Made by a program: the position numbers and the translations under genes
Shown: one piece after another, positions 41,292-51,696 of the stretch
Layout: each line of letters starts with the position of its first letter
How positions within the stretch are numbered: the first letter of the stretch is position 1
The notes under the pieces: model-generated
Told to the model about the DNA's origin: nothing
What the model saw: only the letters and a program-made list of their open reading frames with translations
Database searches by the model: none
Source of the DNA: Endotrypanum monterogeii
Lineage: Eukaryota > Euglenozoa > Kinetoplastea > Trypanosomatida > Trypanosomatidae
Reading direction: 5' to 3'
NCBI GenBank assembly: GCA_000333855.2
Contig: CM007343.1
Coordinates: forward strand, 593,581 to 657,580
Length of the DNA: 64,000 nucleotides

Positions 41292-42330
41292 GCTAAAAAA
41301 AAAAAAGAAAAGTGCCGCCCCCTCTCTCCTTCCTTCCTTCCTTTCCTCCAGAAAAAAAAAGAAAAAAAAAACCGAAAAGAAATGCCCTGATGAGTCCTTA
41401 GCTGAGATGTTTACATGGTGCAGTGCAGTGTGTGTGTGTGTGTGTGTGTGTGGGTGAGACAGTGTGAGACTCTCTTCTTCCCATGCTTGAAAAATTTTTT
41501 TTTCAAGTCTCTGTGCCGAGTTAACCGTTACTTCCCCCCCCCTGGTGTTGTTCTGCTGATTACCCCATATAGGGGCTCCTCTTCCCCTCTGACATTAGAT
41601 TTCACTAGGGTGCAGGTCGCCCTCACGCGGTGTTGATGTCCGCACGTGTTGAGAAAAACAACAAAAAACAGGAAGGTCTATGAAGGTAAGGGGCTATGTG
41701 CTTGAAGCTCTTCCTCCAAGTGCGTTCTCTGAGCCAGACAGCTTTTAGGGACTGAGGGACGACTGTGCTGGATGGGAAAGGGAGGAGAGGCGGAAGCGGC
41801 AGCGAAACACATACAGCTGCACCACATGTGAAGAAAACATCGCTAGCGCTGAGAGATGTGCTCACATTTTAATTTTTATGTGTGTCTGTGTGTCTTCCAC
41901 GCGCACAGCTCAGTCGAAACACTTTCAAGCACCAGAATCCTTCATCCGCTTCCTTCAGGTTTATATGCGCGACGGTCCTCTTCAGACGGGACCCCTGCAA
42001 AGTATCTTTTTGCTTCGACTGTGTGTTTTATTTCATGAGGTGTACGACACAGGGCTCCTGTATTACCTTTCTCTCCCCTATGTATCTTGCCGCATCTACT
42101 CTGTTCTCCAACCGTTTTATTCCATGCCTACAGTCTCTCTCATTTGCCTATCTTCTTCACCAACCTCGGCCAGCTGCTACACCGCTTTCCCCACTCTGCT
42201 GCACACTTGCGGAGCGCTACACTGGTGCCATTCTTTGTCGATCTGCGTCTGTGTGCTGACAGTGGCTATTTTTGTGAGGTGTTCCTGGCCGTCATCATCA
42301 TAATTATCAGGGGAATATCCTTTCCTACTC
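41292..42330. other. Intergenic region
   Basis: 1.0 kb with A runs at 41296-41306 and 41350-41370, (TG)n at 41429-41452 and a C run near 41535-41543. Frames at 41878-42303 read through but have weak coding character; part of this sequence resembles the first membrane segment of the next gene (see findings). Confidence 0.65.
41429..41452 (+). repeat. (TG)n microsatellite
   Basis: About 24 bases of TG, 137 bases after the HELQ-like stop codon, in the presumed 3' UTR. Confidence 0.95.
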
Positions 42331-42792
42331 ATGGTTTCTTCTACAAGCAGCTCTGCGGCGCTCTGGTGCGCATGCGGGATCGTCGTGATAACCTGTGTCC
42401 TCTCCGTGGCTATTTTTGTGAGGACAGTACTGCAGTTTTGCAGGCCCGGCATTGTACTGCATCACGGTTTTGTGGGCCTCACGTTAGTCCCTGTGGCACT
42501 CTTTCTCGGGAATATAACTTATTTTTCCTATAATCAAGTGGTCGAGACATTGCAAAGTTTTCCTGACGAGAGCTCGTACACTCTCCCAGAGTCGCTCACC
42601 TCTTCGATTTCGCTGATAAGCCCCCTTGTAGGCCAAGTTGGGATTTCTGAAACAATGTGGATATCGTGCTTTCTGCTCACTGCCTACGGTGTTACGCAGG
42701 TCATGCACCACCTGATTGACATCACGCGAATGCTCAAGGTTTCACGGCGGCGGTTGAAGCTTGAGGAGATACGTAGGTCCGGCAAAAAATAA
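42331..42792 (+). CDS. Small multi-span membrane protein
   Basis: 153 aa. Three hydrophobic stretches are visible: about residues 9-33 (WCACGIVVITCVLSVAIFV), 41-65 (HHGFVGLTLVPVALFLGNIT) and 108-125 (MWISCFLLTAYGVTQ). The C-terminus is strongly basic (RMLKVSRRRLKLEEIRRSGKK), which by the positive-inside rule suggests a cytosolic or matrix-facing tail. I recognise no family. The frame is complete with ATG and TAA and lies in the correct orientation between two good genes, but the codon bias in the first third is weak, so the true start could be the internal region or the gene could be lineage-specific. Function unknown. Confidence 0.6.
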   Translation: MVSSTSSSAALWCACGIVVITCVLSVAIFVRTVLQFCRPGIVLHHGFVGLTLVPVALFLGNITYFSYNQVVETLQSFPDESSYTLPESLTSSISLISPLVGQVGISETMWISCFLLTAYGVTQVMHHLIDITRMLKVSRRRLKLEEIRRSGKK

Positions 42793-42834
42793 GGAGCGGT
42801 AAAATACGGATGTGCTGATGCGGCGCTGATAGAG

Positions 42835-42876
<42 letters not shown>

Positions 42877-43608
42877 ACACACGGAGGCGGTGTTGCTCTA
42901 GAACTACCGGGAGATATTTTTTTCACTTGGTTGACCACCTCCGCTCTTTCTCAGCTGCCTGCGGATCTGAAGAAGCACCAGCAGTTCACCAGGAGAAAAA
43001 AAGGGGGAAAGGCGATTCATCGGCATGCGTGGGGTCTCCCACTTTACGAAGCAGGCTGTTACTTCTGCTGGAATAAATCGCACCAACATATTTAAAATAT
43101 GCCCACGTGGGTCCCCACGGGGGCTGCGTTAAGCCGTTCGCGGCTCGCCGTGCGAGCACGTGGCTGCTTCATCTCGCACTTTATTTCCCTTTGTTTTTAA
43201 GCTCACCTCCTCCTTTATATATATATATATATTATTTTTTTTTTTTTCCTCCTCTCTCTCACTTCTTTCTTTTTGTGATCTTGTCGTTTCCTTTTTTTCT
43301 GGTCGTGCACCGGTTTCATTCTCACTGCATTTTTAGCGATATTCGTGTGGTGTTCTGAGCTCTACAAGCGGCGCATCCGCAGCGCAGTCGGGATATTGCG
43401 CGTTGCCCCCTTTGCTCCTCCTTTCGCTTCGTGACCGGGTGTGTGGGGTGGGACGAGCTTTGGCTTACCTCACGCCGTCCTGTCACTCATTTGTGTGATA
43501 GCCTCTTTCTCTATACTCACCAGATCACCATTACTATTGTCATAGGTGAACATATATATATATATATATAGATAGATTCATTTGCTACCGCCACGAAGCA
43601 TTTCAACG
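42793..43608. other. Intergenic region
   Basis: 816 bp with (TG)n at 42836-42871 right after the stop codon, a short (AT)n at 43215-43233 followed by a T run and CT-rich tract to about 43300, and (TA)n at 43552-43570. No gene. Confidence 0.75.
42836..42871 (+). repeat. (TG)n microsatellite
   Basis: About 36 bases of TG starting 44 bases after the stop codon of the small membrane protein. Confidence 0.95.
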
Positions 43609-44241
43609 ATGCGTGCAGTTGACTTGTATGGCGGCGCGATGCGTATTTGCCTTCCGCAGGCAATGTCTGACGTTTCTACTTTCCGCCAGGTACCGGACAA
43701 CCAGGAGGTATACGCGGACGCGGACACAGGTGCCTCTTTTATAGTGGAGCTGCTCAGCCGGCAAGGCGGCATCCCCAACACCGAGGCAGGAGCTTATTTT
43801 TATCACGACCTTGCAAAGGACAACGGGTGCTCCCCAGATGAAATCTCTGAAGAGGAGACATGGACCCTTCCACCTTCGGCCTACCCACAATTGGCTATAT
43901 GTGCTGCACCAGGCGTTGGCGCTGCGTCTGGATCTCCATCGCCGCAGTCATGTGAGTTCGCGTGTTTGACGACAGGGCTGCAGCGCATCTCCAAGTATTC
44001 TAATGAGAAGGGGAAGGAGAACACTGTTTTTGTGGGACTCGCTGTACTGCGCTTCACTCCGCCAATCTCAACAGAGATCCTTCTTTCCTTGTCATGCCCG
44101 GTACAGTTGCACCCAGAGAGCTCCGAGGCGAGGGTGGTTAAGCGTCTACTCACAGAGGAGGAGCGTTTGCAGATCCTCCAGACTGCGATCTCCTCGCTGG
44201 AGATTCTCGAGTGGGGCCTGTTTGTACCGGAGACGGAGTAG
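43609..44241 (+). CDS. MOG1: MOG1-like Ran-binding protein
   Basis: 210 aa, near the usual size of the family. The N-terminal block DLYGGAMRICLPQAMSDVS followed by FRQVPDNQEVYAD is the MOG1 signature (an 'L-[FY]-G-G-A-[IM]' start, then 'RxVPDNQEV[FY]'), and FIVELL with the later AYFYHDLAKDNG matches the next conserved block. VGLAVLRFTPPISTEILLSL corresponds to the final beta strands. An insertion around residues 95-125 (Pro/Ser/Gly-rich) separates the two halves. Known: MOG1 binds Ran GTPase, promotes nucleotide release and supports nuclear protein import. ATG 43609 precedes the conserved block by four residues; no other start is plausible. No targeting signal is seen, as expected for a nucleocytoplasmic factor. 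Confidence 0.88.
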   Translation: MRAVDLYGGAMRICLPQAMSDVSTFRQVPDNQEVYADADTGASFIVELLSRQGGIPNTEAGAYFYHDLAKDNGCSPDEISEEETWTLPPSAYPQLAICAAPGVGAASGSPSPQSCEFACLTTGLQRISKYSNEKGKENTVFVGLAVLRFTPPISTEILLSLSCPVQLHPESSEARVVKRLLTEEERLQILQTAISSLEILEWGLFVPETE

Positions 44242-45492
44242 CACGGGTGTAGGCGGTGGGGGGGGGTCTGTGGTAGATGTTTTTCTCTCTGTCCGCGGGA
44301 GGGGGCGTGGGGGGGGGGGATACCTGGGGCTCATGGATGCCGTCGACCACGTACATGTGACAGTACTCGTTTGAGGGTGTCGTGGAACACAATCATCTAC
44401 TTTTCACACTGTCGCATTTATAGCCTCAACGAGTCCCCGCGCGCATGTGCCTTGATGACCGCCCCGCCTCCCGAGCTGTGTCACGGCGTGTACAGGTCTC
44501 TAAAACCCCTATCAAGGAGCATTTCACGTACAGCGGTCTCGACCATCTCTTTATTTTTTCCCCCGAATTTGCGTATCCCTCGTCAAGCAGAATTACACTC
44601 GAAAATAATAATGCGCTGATGTGATCATGCCGCTGTCGCGGGGCACCGCCGACACACCACACACATACGCACTTCCCGTGTGCAGTCAAGCGCTGCGCTG
44701 CGCGTGTGGGGAGTTGTGACCCACGTTCAAAGGGATTGAACAGTAGCTAATTCTCAAACTGATTCCGAAGCCTTCGAGTTGTGTGCTCGTAGTCTACCCG
44801 AGCACAATCCCTTTTCTCGCTGTTCGTAATCAATGCGATCGTCTTCCTATCGGGGGCTTGAGCTCTTTCTCGCGCAGCCTCTGCTGCGTTTTCTTCCCCC
44901 CCCTCCCTCTCCCGGGAAGTGCCACCCAAATATTGCAATATTGCCCTCCGGTGGATTCCCACATCTGCACGGTGGGCATCGTGATATGCACTGCTGGGTC
45001 CAATTTACCTGCGCACGTACGTGCCCTCACCTCCTCATCCACGTCTCTCTACTGTGTGTGTGTATATATGTATACACTATACTCCTCCGCCTTTACTGCG
45101 TCTCACCACATCTTCATTCTCACGTGCACCGGCACCGCTGGTGGCGATCTTCATATTCTTCTCAAATATACACACAAATATGATTATACTGTATATCATA
45201 TTTGCACGCCCTTGTTTGCACATCTCTTCTTCCCACGATGGCGGTCTCAGAGCATCGATTCATCTTTCCCAGTTCTCTGTCTTGCGGCTCAACAGTGATC
45301 ATCTCACAAACAATTATAACGCGGTCAGAATTCTTTGTAAGTCCCCATTGGTCGTGTGTTGACGGTGTTGTGTCTGTCTTCGCGTGCGTGCGTGCGTGCG
45401 TGTGCATTTGTCTGTCTATTGCCAATTCCCTTTCCTTTTTTTTTTTGTTTGGTTTGTTTCTTTACGTTCACTTACCTCCTTAGTGCATTATA

Positions 45493-45527
<35 letters not shown>

Positions 45528-45927
45528 CCTGTTTCCGTTTTTGGCTGTTGTGTCTTGGCGAGCACAACCGCCGCCACATATATCGAAGAGAAAAAAAAAA
45601 ACGCTCCGCTTCAATTTTATATTCTAACTTCTTCACAGCGCTCTGTGCTCCGGTCCCCCCTCCCCCTTTTTCTTTTTGTTCCCAAGGGTATAGCTCATCC
45701 TGCACCCTCGTGTCTGCGCGGCTCTCTCCTTTTTAAAAATTTCCCCTAGTCATTTGTCTATAGGTACGCGCAGCGCTCGCACCACAGTATCGGTGCTGCT
45801 GAACTGGTTCATAGTGAAGAGCTCCTTCGCTTTGCTTCATCTCTTCTCAGTGGACGTGCACGTTTTTGTCATCCACACGCTGGGGATAGTTATTCAACGA
45901 CCTCCTTTCGCCACAGGTTACTTCAAC
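44242..45927. other. Intergenic region
   Basis: 1.7 kb. G-rich blocks at 44259-44268 and 44308-44319, AT-rich sequence near 45060-45190, (TA)n at 45495-45525, an A run at about 45590-45601 and a C/T-rich tract at 45650-45690. Several short frames overlap each other and none has coding bias. Confidence 0.7.
45897..45916 (+). promoter_or_regulatory. Candidate spliced-leader acceptor for SDH2N
   Basis: A short pyrimidine-rich stretch ends in CACAG at 45912-45916, 12 bases before the start codon at 45928. This supports 45928 rather than the longer upstream frame from 45754. Confidence 0.5.
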
Positions 45928-46671
45928 ATGTTACGCAAGGTTGCCCCTCGTCCTTACAAGACGATGGTGCGGCGCATGGCTGCCACAGATGCCGCTGCGG
46001 ACGCAAACGCCCACAAGGCTGTTCTCCAGCTTGTGCGCTTCGATCCCGAGACAAACTCATCGCGTGTGGAGAGTTACGAGTATGACAAACACCACGAGTA
46101 CATGGTGCTGGACTTGCTCATTGCTGTGAAAGCCCATCAGGACCCCACCTTAGCTTTCCGCAGCTCCTGTTGCGAGGGTGTGTGCGGTAGCTGCGCCATG
46201 AACATAAACGGTGTGAACTCGCTGGCTTGCATTACCTTTGCGCAACAGGTGACAACAGTGGGGCCACTGCCGAATTTCCCTGTAATTAAAGACTTCGTCG
46301 TGGACCTCCGACATTTTTTTCAGCAGTACGCGTATATTCGCCCCTTTGTGCGCAACGCCAACCTGCACCGCAGTCAGGTGGACAGCATCGTGGAGCGGTA
46401 CCAAAACATTGCCCGTGCTCTCAGTGGTGTGAGTCCGGCCGAGGCGAAGATGATGGAGCAGGCGCAGGAACGATTGGCTTCGGTGCAGAAAAGTGAGACG
46501 ACAGTGGCCGCACTTCTGCGCATCGCAGACGCCGCCGTGGACTCGGGCAACGTGACACAGATCCTCTCGGTCTTAGAGAAAGTCGAGAAAGAAGGAGTCG
46601 TGCTTGATCCGACGAGTGTGACGGCGCTGATCGAGCGCGCCCTTAACAACTACACTGCAAAGCGGAAGTGA
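45928..46671 (+). CDS. SDH2N: Succinate dehydrogenase iron-sulfur subunit, N-terminal half (SDH2N)
   Basis: 247 aa. The plant-type ferredoxin domain has the [2Fe-2S] cysteines C81, C86, C89 and C101 with the SdhB spacing (SCCEGVCGSCAMNINGVNSLAC, of which I cite only the ends); an extra Cys, C82, occupies the place of the usual Arg. YDKHHEYMVLDLLIAVK is the SdhB block before the cluster. The C-terminal domain that carries the [4Fe-4S] and [3Fe-4S] clusters is absent; instead a helical tail of about 100 residues follows. This is the known euglenozoan arrangement in which SDH2 is split into two nuclear genes whose products assemble in complex II of the inner mitochondrial membrane. The basic N-terminus (MLRKVAPRPYKTMVRRMAAT) is a good import presequence. 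The C-terminal partner is not in the window. Confidence 0.93.
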   Translation: MLRKVAPRPYKTMVRRMAATDAAADANAHKAVLQLVRFDPETNSSRVESYEYDKHHEYMVLDLLIAVKAHQDPTLAFRSSCCEGVCGSCAMNINGVNSLACITFAQQVTTVGPLPNFPVIKDFVVDLRHFFQQYAYIRPFVRNANLHRSQVDSIVERYQNIARALSGVSPAEAKMMEQAQERLASVQKSETTVAALLRIADAAVDSGNVTQILSVLEKVEKEGVVLDPTSVTALIERALNNYTAKRK

Positions 46672-46790
46672 TTCATCTAGGTGGTACGAAGCGGCAGAGG
46701 AGGAGGGGGAGGTTGGGGCCGACGAGTCAGGGTGGGAGGGTTACCTCACGCACATCAAGTGTGACAGTCGTTGGTGGGAGCAGAGCATCC

Positions 46791-46883
46791 CTTCCCATCC
46801 TCCCTATGACACCATATTTTCCTCCAGGAGATGACGGGGGCCACATGCGTTCGACTTGGAAGTAGGGAGGAGAGGATGGGAAG
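46791..46883. repeat. Imperfect inverted repeat
   Basis: The arm at 46791-46806 (cttcccatcctcccta) pairs with 46863-46883, which contains the same 16 bases in reverse complement split by five extra bases. The loop is about 56 bases. It lies some 120 bases after the SDH2N stop, so it could form a hairpin in the 3' UTR. Confidence 0.6.
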
Positions 46884-47830
46884 TCAGGGATGGACCTACC
46901 ATTGCCCCTCTCAGGGGATGGTCTGTGTATGCCGTGGAGGCTAGGGCAGTGATGGTGCCTGACTTGTTCACATGGTCGAACATCCGCGTGACACAAACAT
47001 TCTTTTTTTTTCCCTTTTTCGGGTGGTGGTGGTGGTGGTGGTAGGGAGGGAGTGCGGCATTCCCCCCCTCACCGAGTGGTGGACGGGCTTCGATTCACTT
47101 AACGATATGCACGGGGATGGACTAACGTTTATATAGGTAGCTGCTGTGTGGCGGCCTCTCAGGCAAGGGTGTGTGTGACCCAAACAGTGGCTGGGAGGGG
47201 GAGCCAAAGTCGAGGGGGTCCCCCTAGAGAAGTGAGGAGCTGAAGTAACCATGTAATGTGTGTTTGTTTCACAGGCTGATTTCTGCCCACCTCCCCTTCC
47301 CTCTCCTTTCTTTCCCTCGTTGCACTGACATGCCTCTCATCTGTTCCTGAAAAAGGCGCGTGGATGAGTGAGTTTTTGTGGTGGTAGTAGGCTCTACGCT
47401 GGGGTACCTCTATGTGAATGCCTGAGCTCATCAAGGCTACCTCTCCCCATGCAAACACGCGGACTGGTGTCCTTTCCGTTGCAGTGTGTAGTGCTGTTTG
47501 GTGTCGGAGGAGGAAGGTGCTGCACATTTCTTGTTTCTGATCTCCACACAACCCCCTCCACCTCTTTGCATGCCTGTGCCTATACGTCTCCCGGACGGCC
47601 GCTGTGATATAGATGCTGCGGATACAGGTGGTGATTATGTTGAGGTGAGGACTGTGAGGAGGGCACCATCGTATCACATACGCCATTCTTCCCTCCGTTT
47701 TCTTCACCATTTTCTCGTATTTCGTGCGTTGAGTGCGAGTCTACAGTTTTTGTGGGGTCGATGTAAGTAAGGTATCTCAGGCGGTGTCTCCGTACCCCTT
47801 CTTCGCCTGTTCATACCCCCGTTAGTGTAG

Positions 47831-47832
<2 letters not shown>

Positions 47833-47869
<37 letters not shown>
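47833..47869 (+). repeat. (TG)n microsatellite
   Basis: About 37 uninterrupted bases of TG repeat in the long region between SDH2N and the first DHHC gene. Confidence 0.95.
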
Positions 47870-47872
<3 letters not shown>

Positions 47873-49495
47873 GCGATGCGGTATGTACTGGGTATCCTTT
47901 CTGTGTCCTGCAGGTGACTCTTGCTTTTGATTTCGCCTTACTGTTGTCTAGATCTTTGTGTGCGCCAACACTCGTCGATGTATTATTCTACTCGTGTTGC
48001 TTCTACTTTCGACCGGGGTTGGCTGACGGTGATGTTCTCAGCGGGTCTGTCGCATACTGGCATGGTCGAGGGCTATCCGTCTGCTGCTGCTCTTCTCTAG
48101 CTACGTCGGTGTGCCAGTGTGTGTGCTCAATGTCAACACTTCGCCGCGGAGGCGGAAGTAGATCAGAATGAAAATGATCTGTTGTGCTTCTTTCTGCTGA
48201 GGGACAGTGGAGGAGGGGGAGGGGGAGGAGCTCTCTCTCTCTCGTTACATTTTTATCGATGGGGGCAGTGCTCAGTACTTCCCCCCCTTTTTCCACCTTC
48301 TCAGGAAGCAAACATGCAGCCACACCCGCATACCGATCACATCATGCTCATCTAGGGAGGAGGAGATGACGATAAAAAAGGAAGGACAGCAAGAGAAAGG
48401 AAAAATTCTCTGAGGAGACAGTGGATCGCCAGATTTTATCGGCGCAAAGAGATACGCTTTTTTTTTTTCGAGTGCGTGTGTGCGTGTGTGTAGCACCGGT
48501 GTAGCAGTTTGGAATTGGGGTCGCATTTGGAAGTTGTTACGTTTCTAGTCTTCTCCCTCTTTTCTTTAATTTTTTTTCGTTTGTTTGACTATTGTATCAT
48601 ATCGTTCAGGAAGCACCCACCCCCTCTCTTGATGAGGCGGATGTACGCCAGTGCAGTCTTCTTCATTTATGAGGTGGTGCTGTATTCTTTGTCAATCACG
48701 GTACGCTAGCTGTGCTCAGCGAAAGAACTCGATATCATGATGGCGCATATATGGGAATACGTGTCTGCTCAAATCGGAGACTCCTTTCTCGTCTATTTCT
48801 TTTTCATTGTTTAACTCCATCACTGACTTCTCCTCCTTCCCGCTCTCCCGCGTGGGGCCTACTTTGACGGAGGTATATTATCTGGACCTTGTCTCCATCG
48901 TCGCTGTCGTCCTATCACGCAAAGCAGTGATCATAAAAAAAAGGTTTCCAGCGACTCAATAGTATAGTTCACGTCTAGATATACATGTTAGGTACATGCG
49001 GAGGTGAGTAGACGAGGGAGGACTGAATCATAAACACACACACACACACACACAATCAGCACTTCTTTTCTCGTTCATTCCCGATCACTTTTCCCCGTTT
49101 TTATTTCTACTAGGCTATCGTAACTGATTTCTTCGATCTGGGTGCGCGAGTGTCTAGCATCCGCTTCATCTGAAGTTGTCCATAACATCGTCACTTGGCC
49201 TTCAGGTAAGCAACATAAGGGAGACTGTGGACAAACCTCTCTTTCCCGATCTCTCGATTCCTAGACACACGCACATCTCAACCTCCCACCTCCATCACCC
49301 AACGCAGCGAATTCTCTCTGCTGCTTTGCGCTTGGGGAAAAAAAAAGCTTCCAGTGCTGCTCCCTGTCACTGCCCGACTCACTCTTCAGGAGTTTCGCAC
49401 TGCTGATCGCTGTGAACTCCTCAGTATATATTTTTAAGATTCAAAGGAGAGGGAGGGAGGGGGGGAGGAGGGGAGGAGAGAGTTGGCTGTGTGCC

Positions 49496-49525
49496 ATATC
49501 TGTTTTGTGCTGCTCCTCTGGTCAG
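49496..49525 (+). promoter_or_regulatory. Candidate spliced-leader acceptor for the first DHHC gene
   Basis: A T/C-rich stretch ends in CAG at 49523-49525, and the first ATG follows at 49543. The open frame extends upstream to 49483 without an ATG. Confidence 0.45.
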
Positions 49526-49542
49526 GTGAAGCAGCCTTCGCT

Positions 49543-50508
49543 ATGTGCCGAGGGAATATACACACGTTGAGGCCTCGCACATGTTGCGATTGGATCTCAT
49601 TGTCATGCAGTTATATTCCGTGTTTGATTGCCGTGGCACTCATCGGGGCCAATATAGCCCCATACCATTTCTGTTTTCTTACGATGCTTCGTAGTGCGTG
49701 CGAGGCCGGCAAGGCATCCTTCGTCTATTACTACTATTGTGTAATCTCCATGGTGTTCGCCGAGGTGATGGTCTACAGCAACTTTTTTTTAGCTGTATTC
49801 ACACGACCCGGTTTTGTTCCACACGATCCGTGGTCGGAGGCCCCGGTGTATCAGGGTCGGGCTTCCAGCAACAACCCTTACGAGGTGGTTGAGCTCGATC
49901 GCGTTGGTCGACTGCGCTACTGCAGCTACTGCAAACAGTTCAAGCCCGATCAGGCACATCATTGCCATACGTGCCACTCGTGCGTCTATCGCATGGATCA
50001 CCATTGCCCGTGGATCAACAATTGCGTTGGGCGCGGTAACATCAAATATTTTCTTCTTTTTGTGTCTTATATTCCCGTCGGTGCCTTCCACATTGTGGGG
50101 ACGTCCCTCTTCAGCTGCGCTTTTCATTTCACAGACTTCTTCAAGTTCTCTATGCTGGATGATAACATCGTGATGAGTCTTCTGATTCTTTTATCCATTG
50201 CATTTTCTGCGATGATGGGTTTGTGCTTCTTGGCGTTCGCGTTGCACTTTATTTGCATGGCGTGTCACGGCCAGACGTCTGTGTCTCGCATGATCGCCTC
50301 AACAAAATCTCCAGAGGAGTTGGAGCAGTTGAGAAAACGTAATGCAGAGGATCGGGTTTTTTACATGTTCGACCTCTTCGGCAGTGGCCAGCGTTGGTAC
50401 CAGTTGATCCTCCCCTTCAAACCAGACCATGACATACGCCACGCGCCACACGGCTACGCGAGATATTTTGGTGGGCCAGCAGATGACTACTTGATCAATC
50501 CGGTGTAA
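49543..50508 (+). CDS. DHHC palmitoyltransferase 1 of 3
   Basis: 321 aa, a standard size. Order: short N-terminus, hydrophobic span about 15-38, second span about 60-85 (YYYYCVISMVFAEVMVYSNFF), the conserved GFVP-HDPW turn, then the Cys-rich domain (C-x2-C, HHCHTCHSC) with catalytic D152-H153-H154-C155 inside MDHHCPWINNCVG, and two further spans (about 172-195 and 215-245). Family role: transfer of palmitate from the active-site Cys to protein cysteines at Golgi, endosomal or plasma membranes. All zinc ligands appear present. The C-terminal FYMFDLFGSGQRWYQLILPF is a plausible amphipathic segment. The gene is the first of three consecutive DHHC genes; the copies differ strongly outside the Cys-rich domain. 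Confidence 0.93.
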   Translation: MCRGNIHTLRPRTCCDWISLSCSYIPCLIAVALIGANIAPYHFCFLTMLRSACEAGKASFVYYYYCVISMVFAEVMVYSNFFLAVFTRPGFVPHDPWSEAPVYQGRASSNNPYEVVELDRVGRLRYCSYCKQFKPDQAHHCHTCHSCVYRMDHHCPWINNCVGRGNIKYFLLFVSYIPVGAFHIVGTSLFSCAFHFTDFFKFSMLDDNIVMSLLILLSIAFSAMMGLCFLAFALHFICMACHGQTSVSRMIASTKSPEELEQLRKRNAEDRVFYMFDLFGSGQRWYQLILPFKPDHDIRHAPHGYARYFGGPADDYLINPV

Positions 50509-51546
50509 GAAGTGGAGGTGATCTCGCCTCTTTTCCACGGGAATAGAAACATGCGGGAGGATAGAGAGAGAGAGAGAACCAGTGCGTGCGTGTGTGCGTC
50601 TGTTCTCCTGATAAATTTCGATTTTTTTTTCTCTTGGGCATTATTGCTGAGAAAGTTTCTTGAGCGCGCTTAACAATTGTGCTTGCTCCCCTCTTCAATT
50701 ATTCGATTCGCTGACCATTAGTGCATCGCTATCGTCGCCGCCACTGTCGGTTGCGTGTCTCCTGATGTGATACCCCCCTTTCTCTTCCCCCCTTTCCGCT
50801 ATGTATTTCATTGGAGAAAAAAAAAGTCTCTGCTCACTGTCTACCCATAACATCACCCTCGTATTTTTTTTTTTTTCGTGTCCATATCCGGCCTCTGGCC
50901 ACCACCATCCACTTCACTACTCTGTCTGTGTCTGTGCAGCGAATGTGGCTCATGCGGGCAATCGTTGTTTTTTTTTTGGCGGGCGTTGTGGCCCTCCAGT
51001 TGGACGGCTTTTTTTTTTTTCGTCGATGATCTTTTTTTTTTTGTCGCACCATCCTCCGAGGGTTGGGCGTGATTTGTCTGCGTCTGCATGTGCGTAGGTG
51101 CTAGCGGCTCTGCTACAGTCAGCTGTGTTTGCGTTGATGCTCATCATGTGAGCAGCGCTAGTGGTGGTGGTGGTGGTGGAAGAGGGGATCCATACGAGTT
51201 TTGGATTGTGGTCACATATATCAGTCTGCATATTTGAGTTTAGATTTGTAAATATAATATACGGAGGGGAAAAAGGAGGAGGAGATGCCAACAGCTGCTT
51301 ATTCTCCTCGTCTTTATGGATGCAATATTCCTGATTTATGTGTGTACTTGACGGGTGCATGTGGGGTTTGTGTGGTTATCACCACCGCTAACGAGGTGCT
51401 AGAGGATGCATGTATGCATGTATTTTCTTTCCCCTCCCTTCCCTCATCAATATGCAGAATACTTTAACACTTCTCCGGACTTTCTATCCCCTAAAAAAAA
51501 ATGTTTTTCTAGCGCTGTGGAAGCCCACGACGTAGCACTCCAGACG

Positions 51547-51601
<55 letters not shown>

Positions 51602-51696
51602 AAGGCCCTGGGACGTGGTTCTGCTTGAGGGGGGGGACATATATGAGAGTACATGATCGCTTTCCGTAAGGTAACGACACAGACGACAAGGTTCCC
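50509..51696. other. Intergenic region
   Basis: 1.2 kb with T runs at about 50620-50632, 50864-50877, 50970-50980 and 51010-51040, a (GGT)n-like tract near 51160-51180, and a composite (CA)n-(TA)n block at 51547-51592. No gene. Confidence 0.75.
51547..51592 (+). repeat. Composite (CA)n(TA)n microsatellite
   Basis: CA repeat at 51547-51565 passes directly into TA repeat at 51566-51592, about 105 bases before the start codon of the second DHHC gene. Confidence 0.95.

Larger units (their letters stand above)
46672..49542. other. Long intergenic region
   Basis: 2.9 kb without a supportable gene on either strand. It contains an imperfect inverted repeat at 46791-46883, a (GGT)n tract at 47021-47043, (TG)n at 47833-47869, an A/T run pair near 48373 and 48459-48470, and (CA)n at 49034-49054. 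A 183-residue open frame on the minus strand (47159-47710) has no coding bias and opposes the transcription direction of the unit. Confidence 0.7.

Noticed and set aside
46728..46980. GGAGGG/GGGAGG-rich stretch after SDH2N as a possible second repeat family
   Set aside because: No second copy of it was visible in the window apart from the hairpin arms.
47159..47710. 183-codon open frame on the minus strand
   Set aside because: It opposes the direction of the transcription unit, shows no GC3 bias and no recognisable domain.
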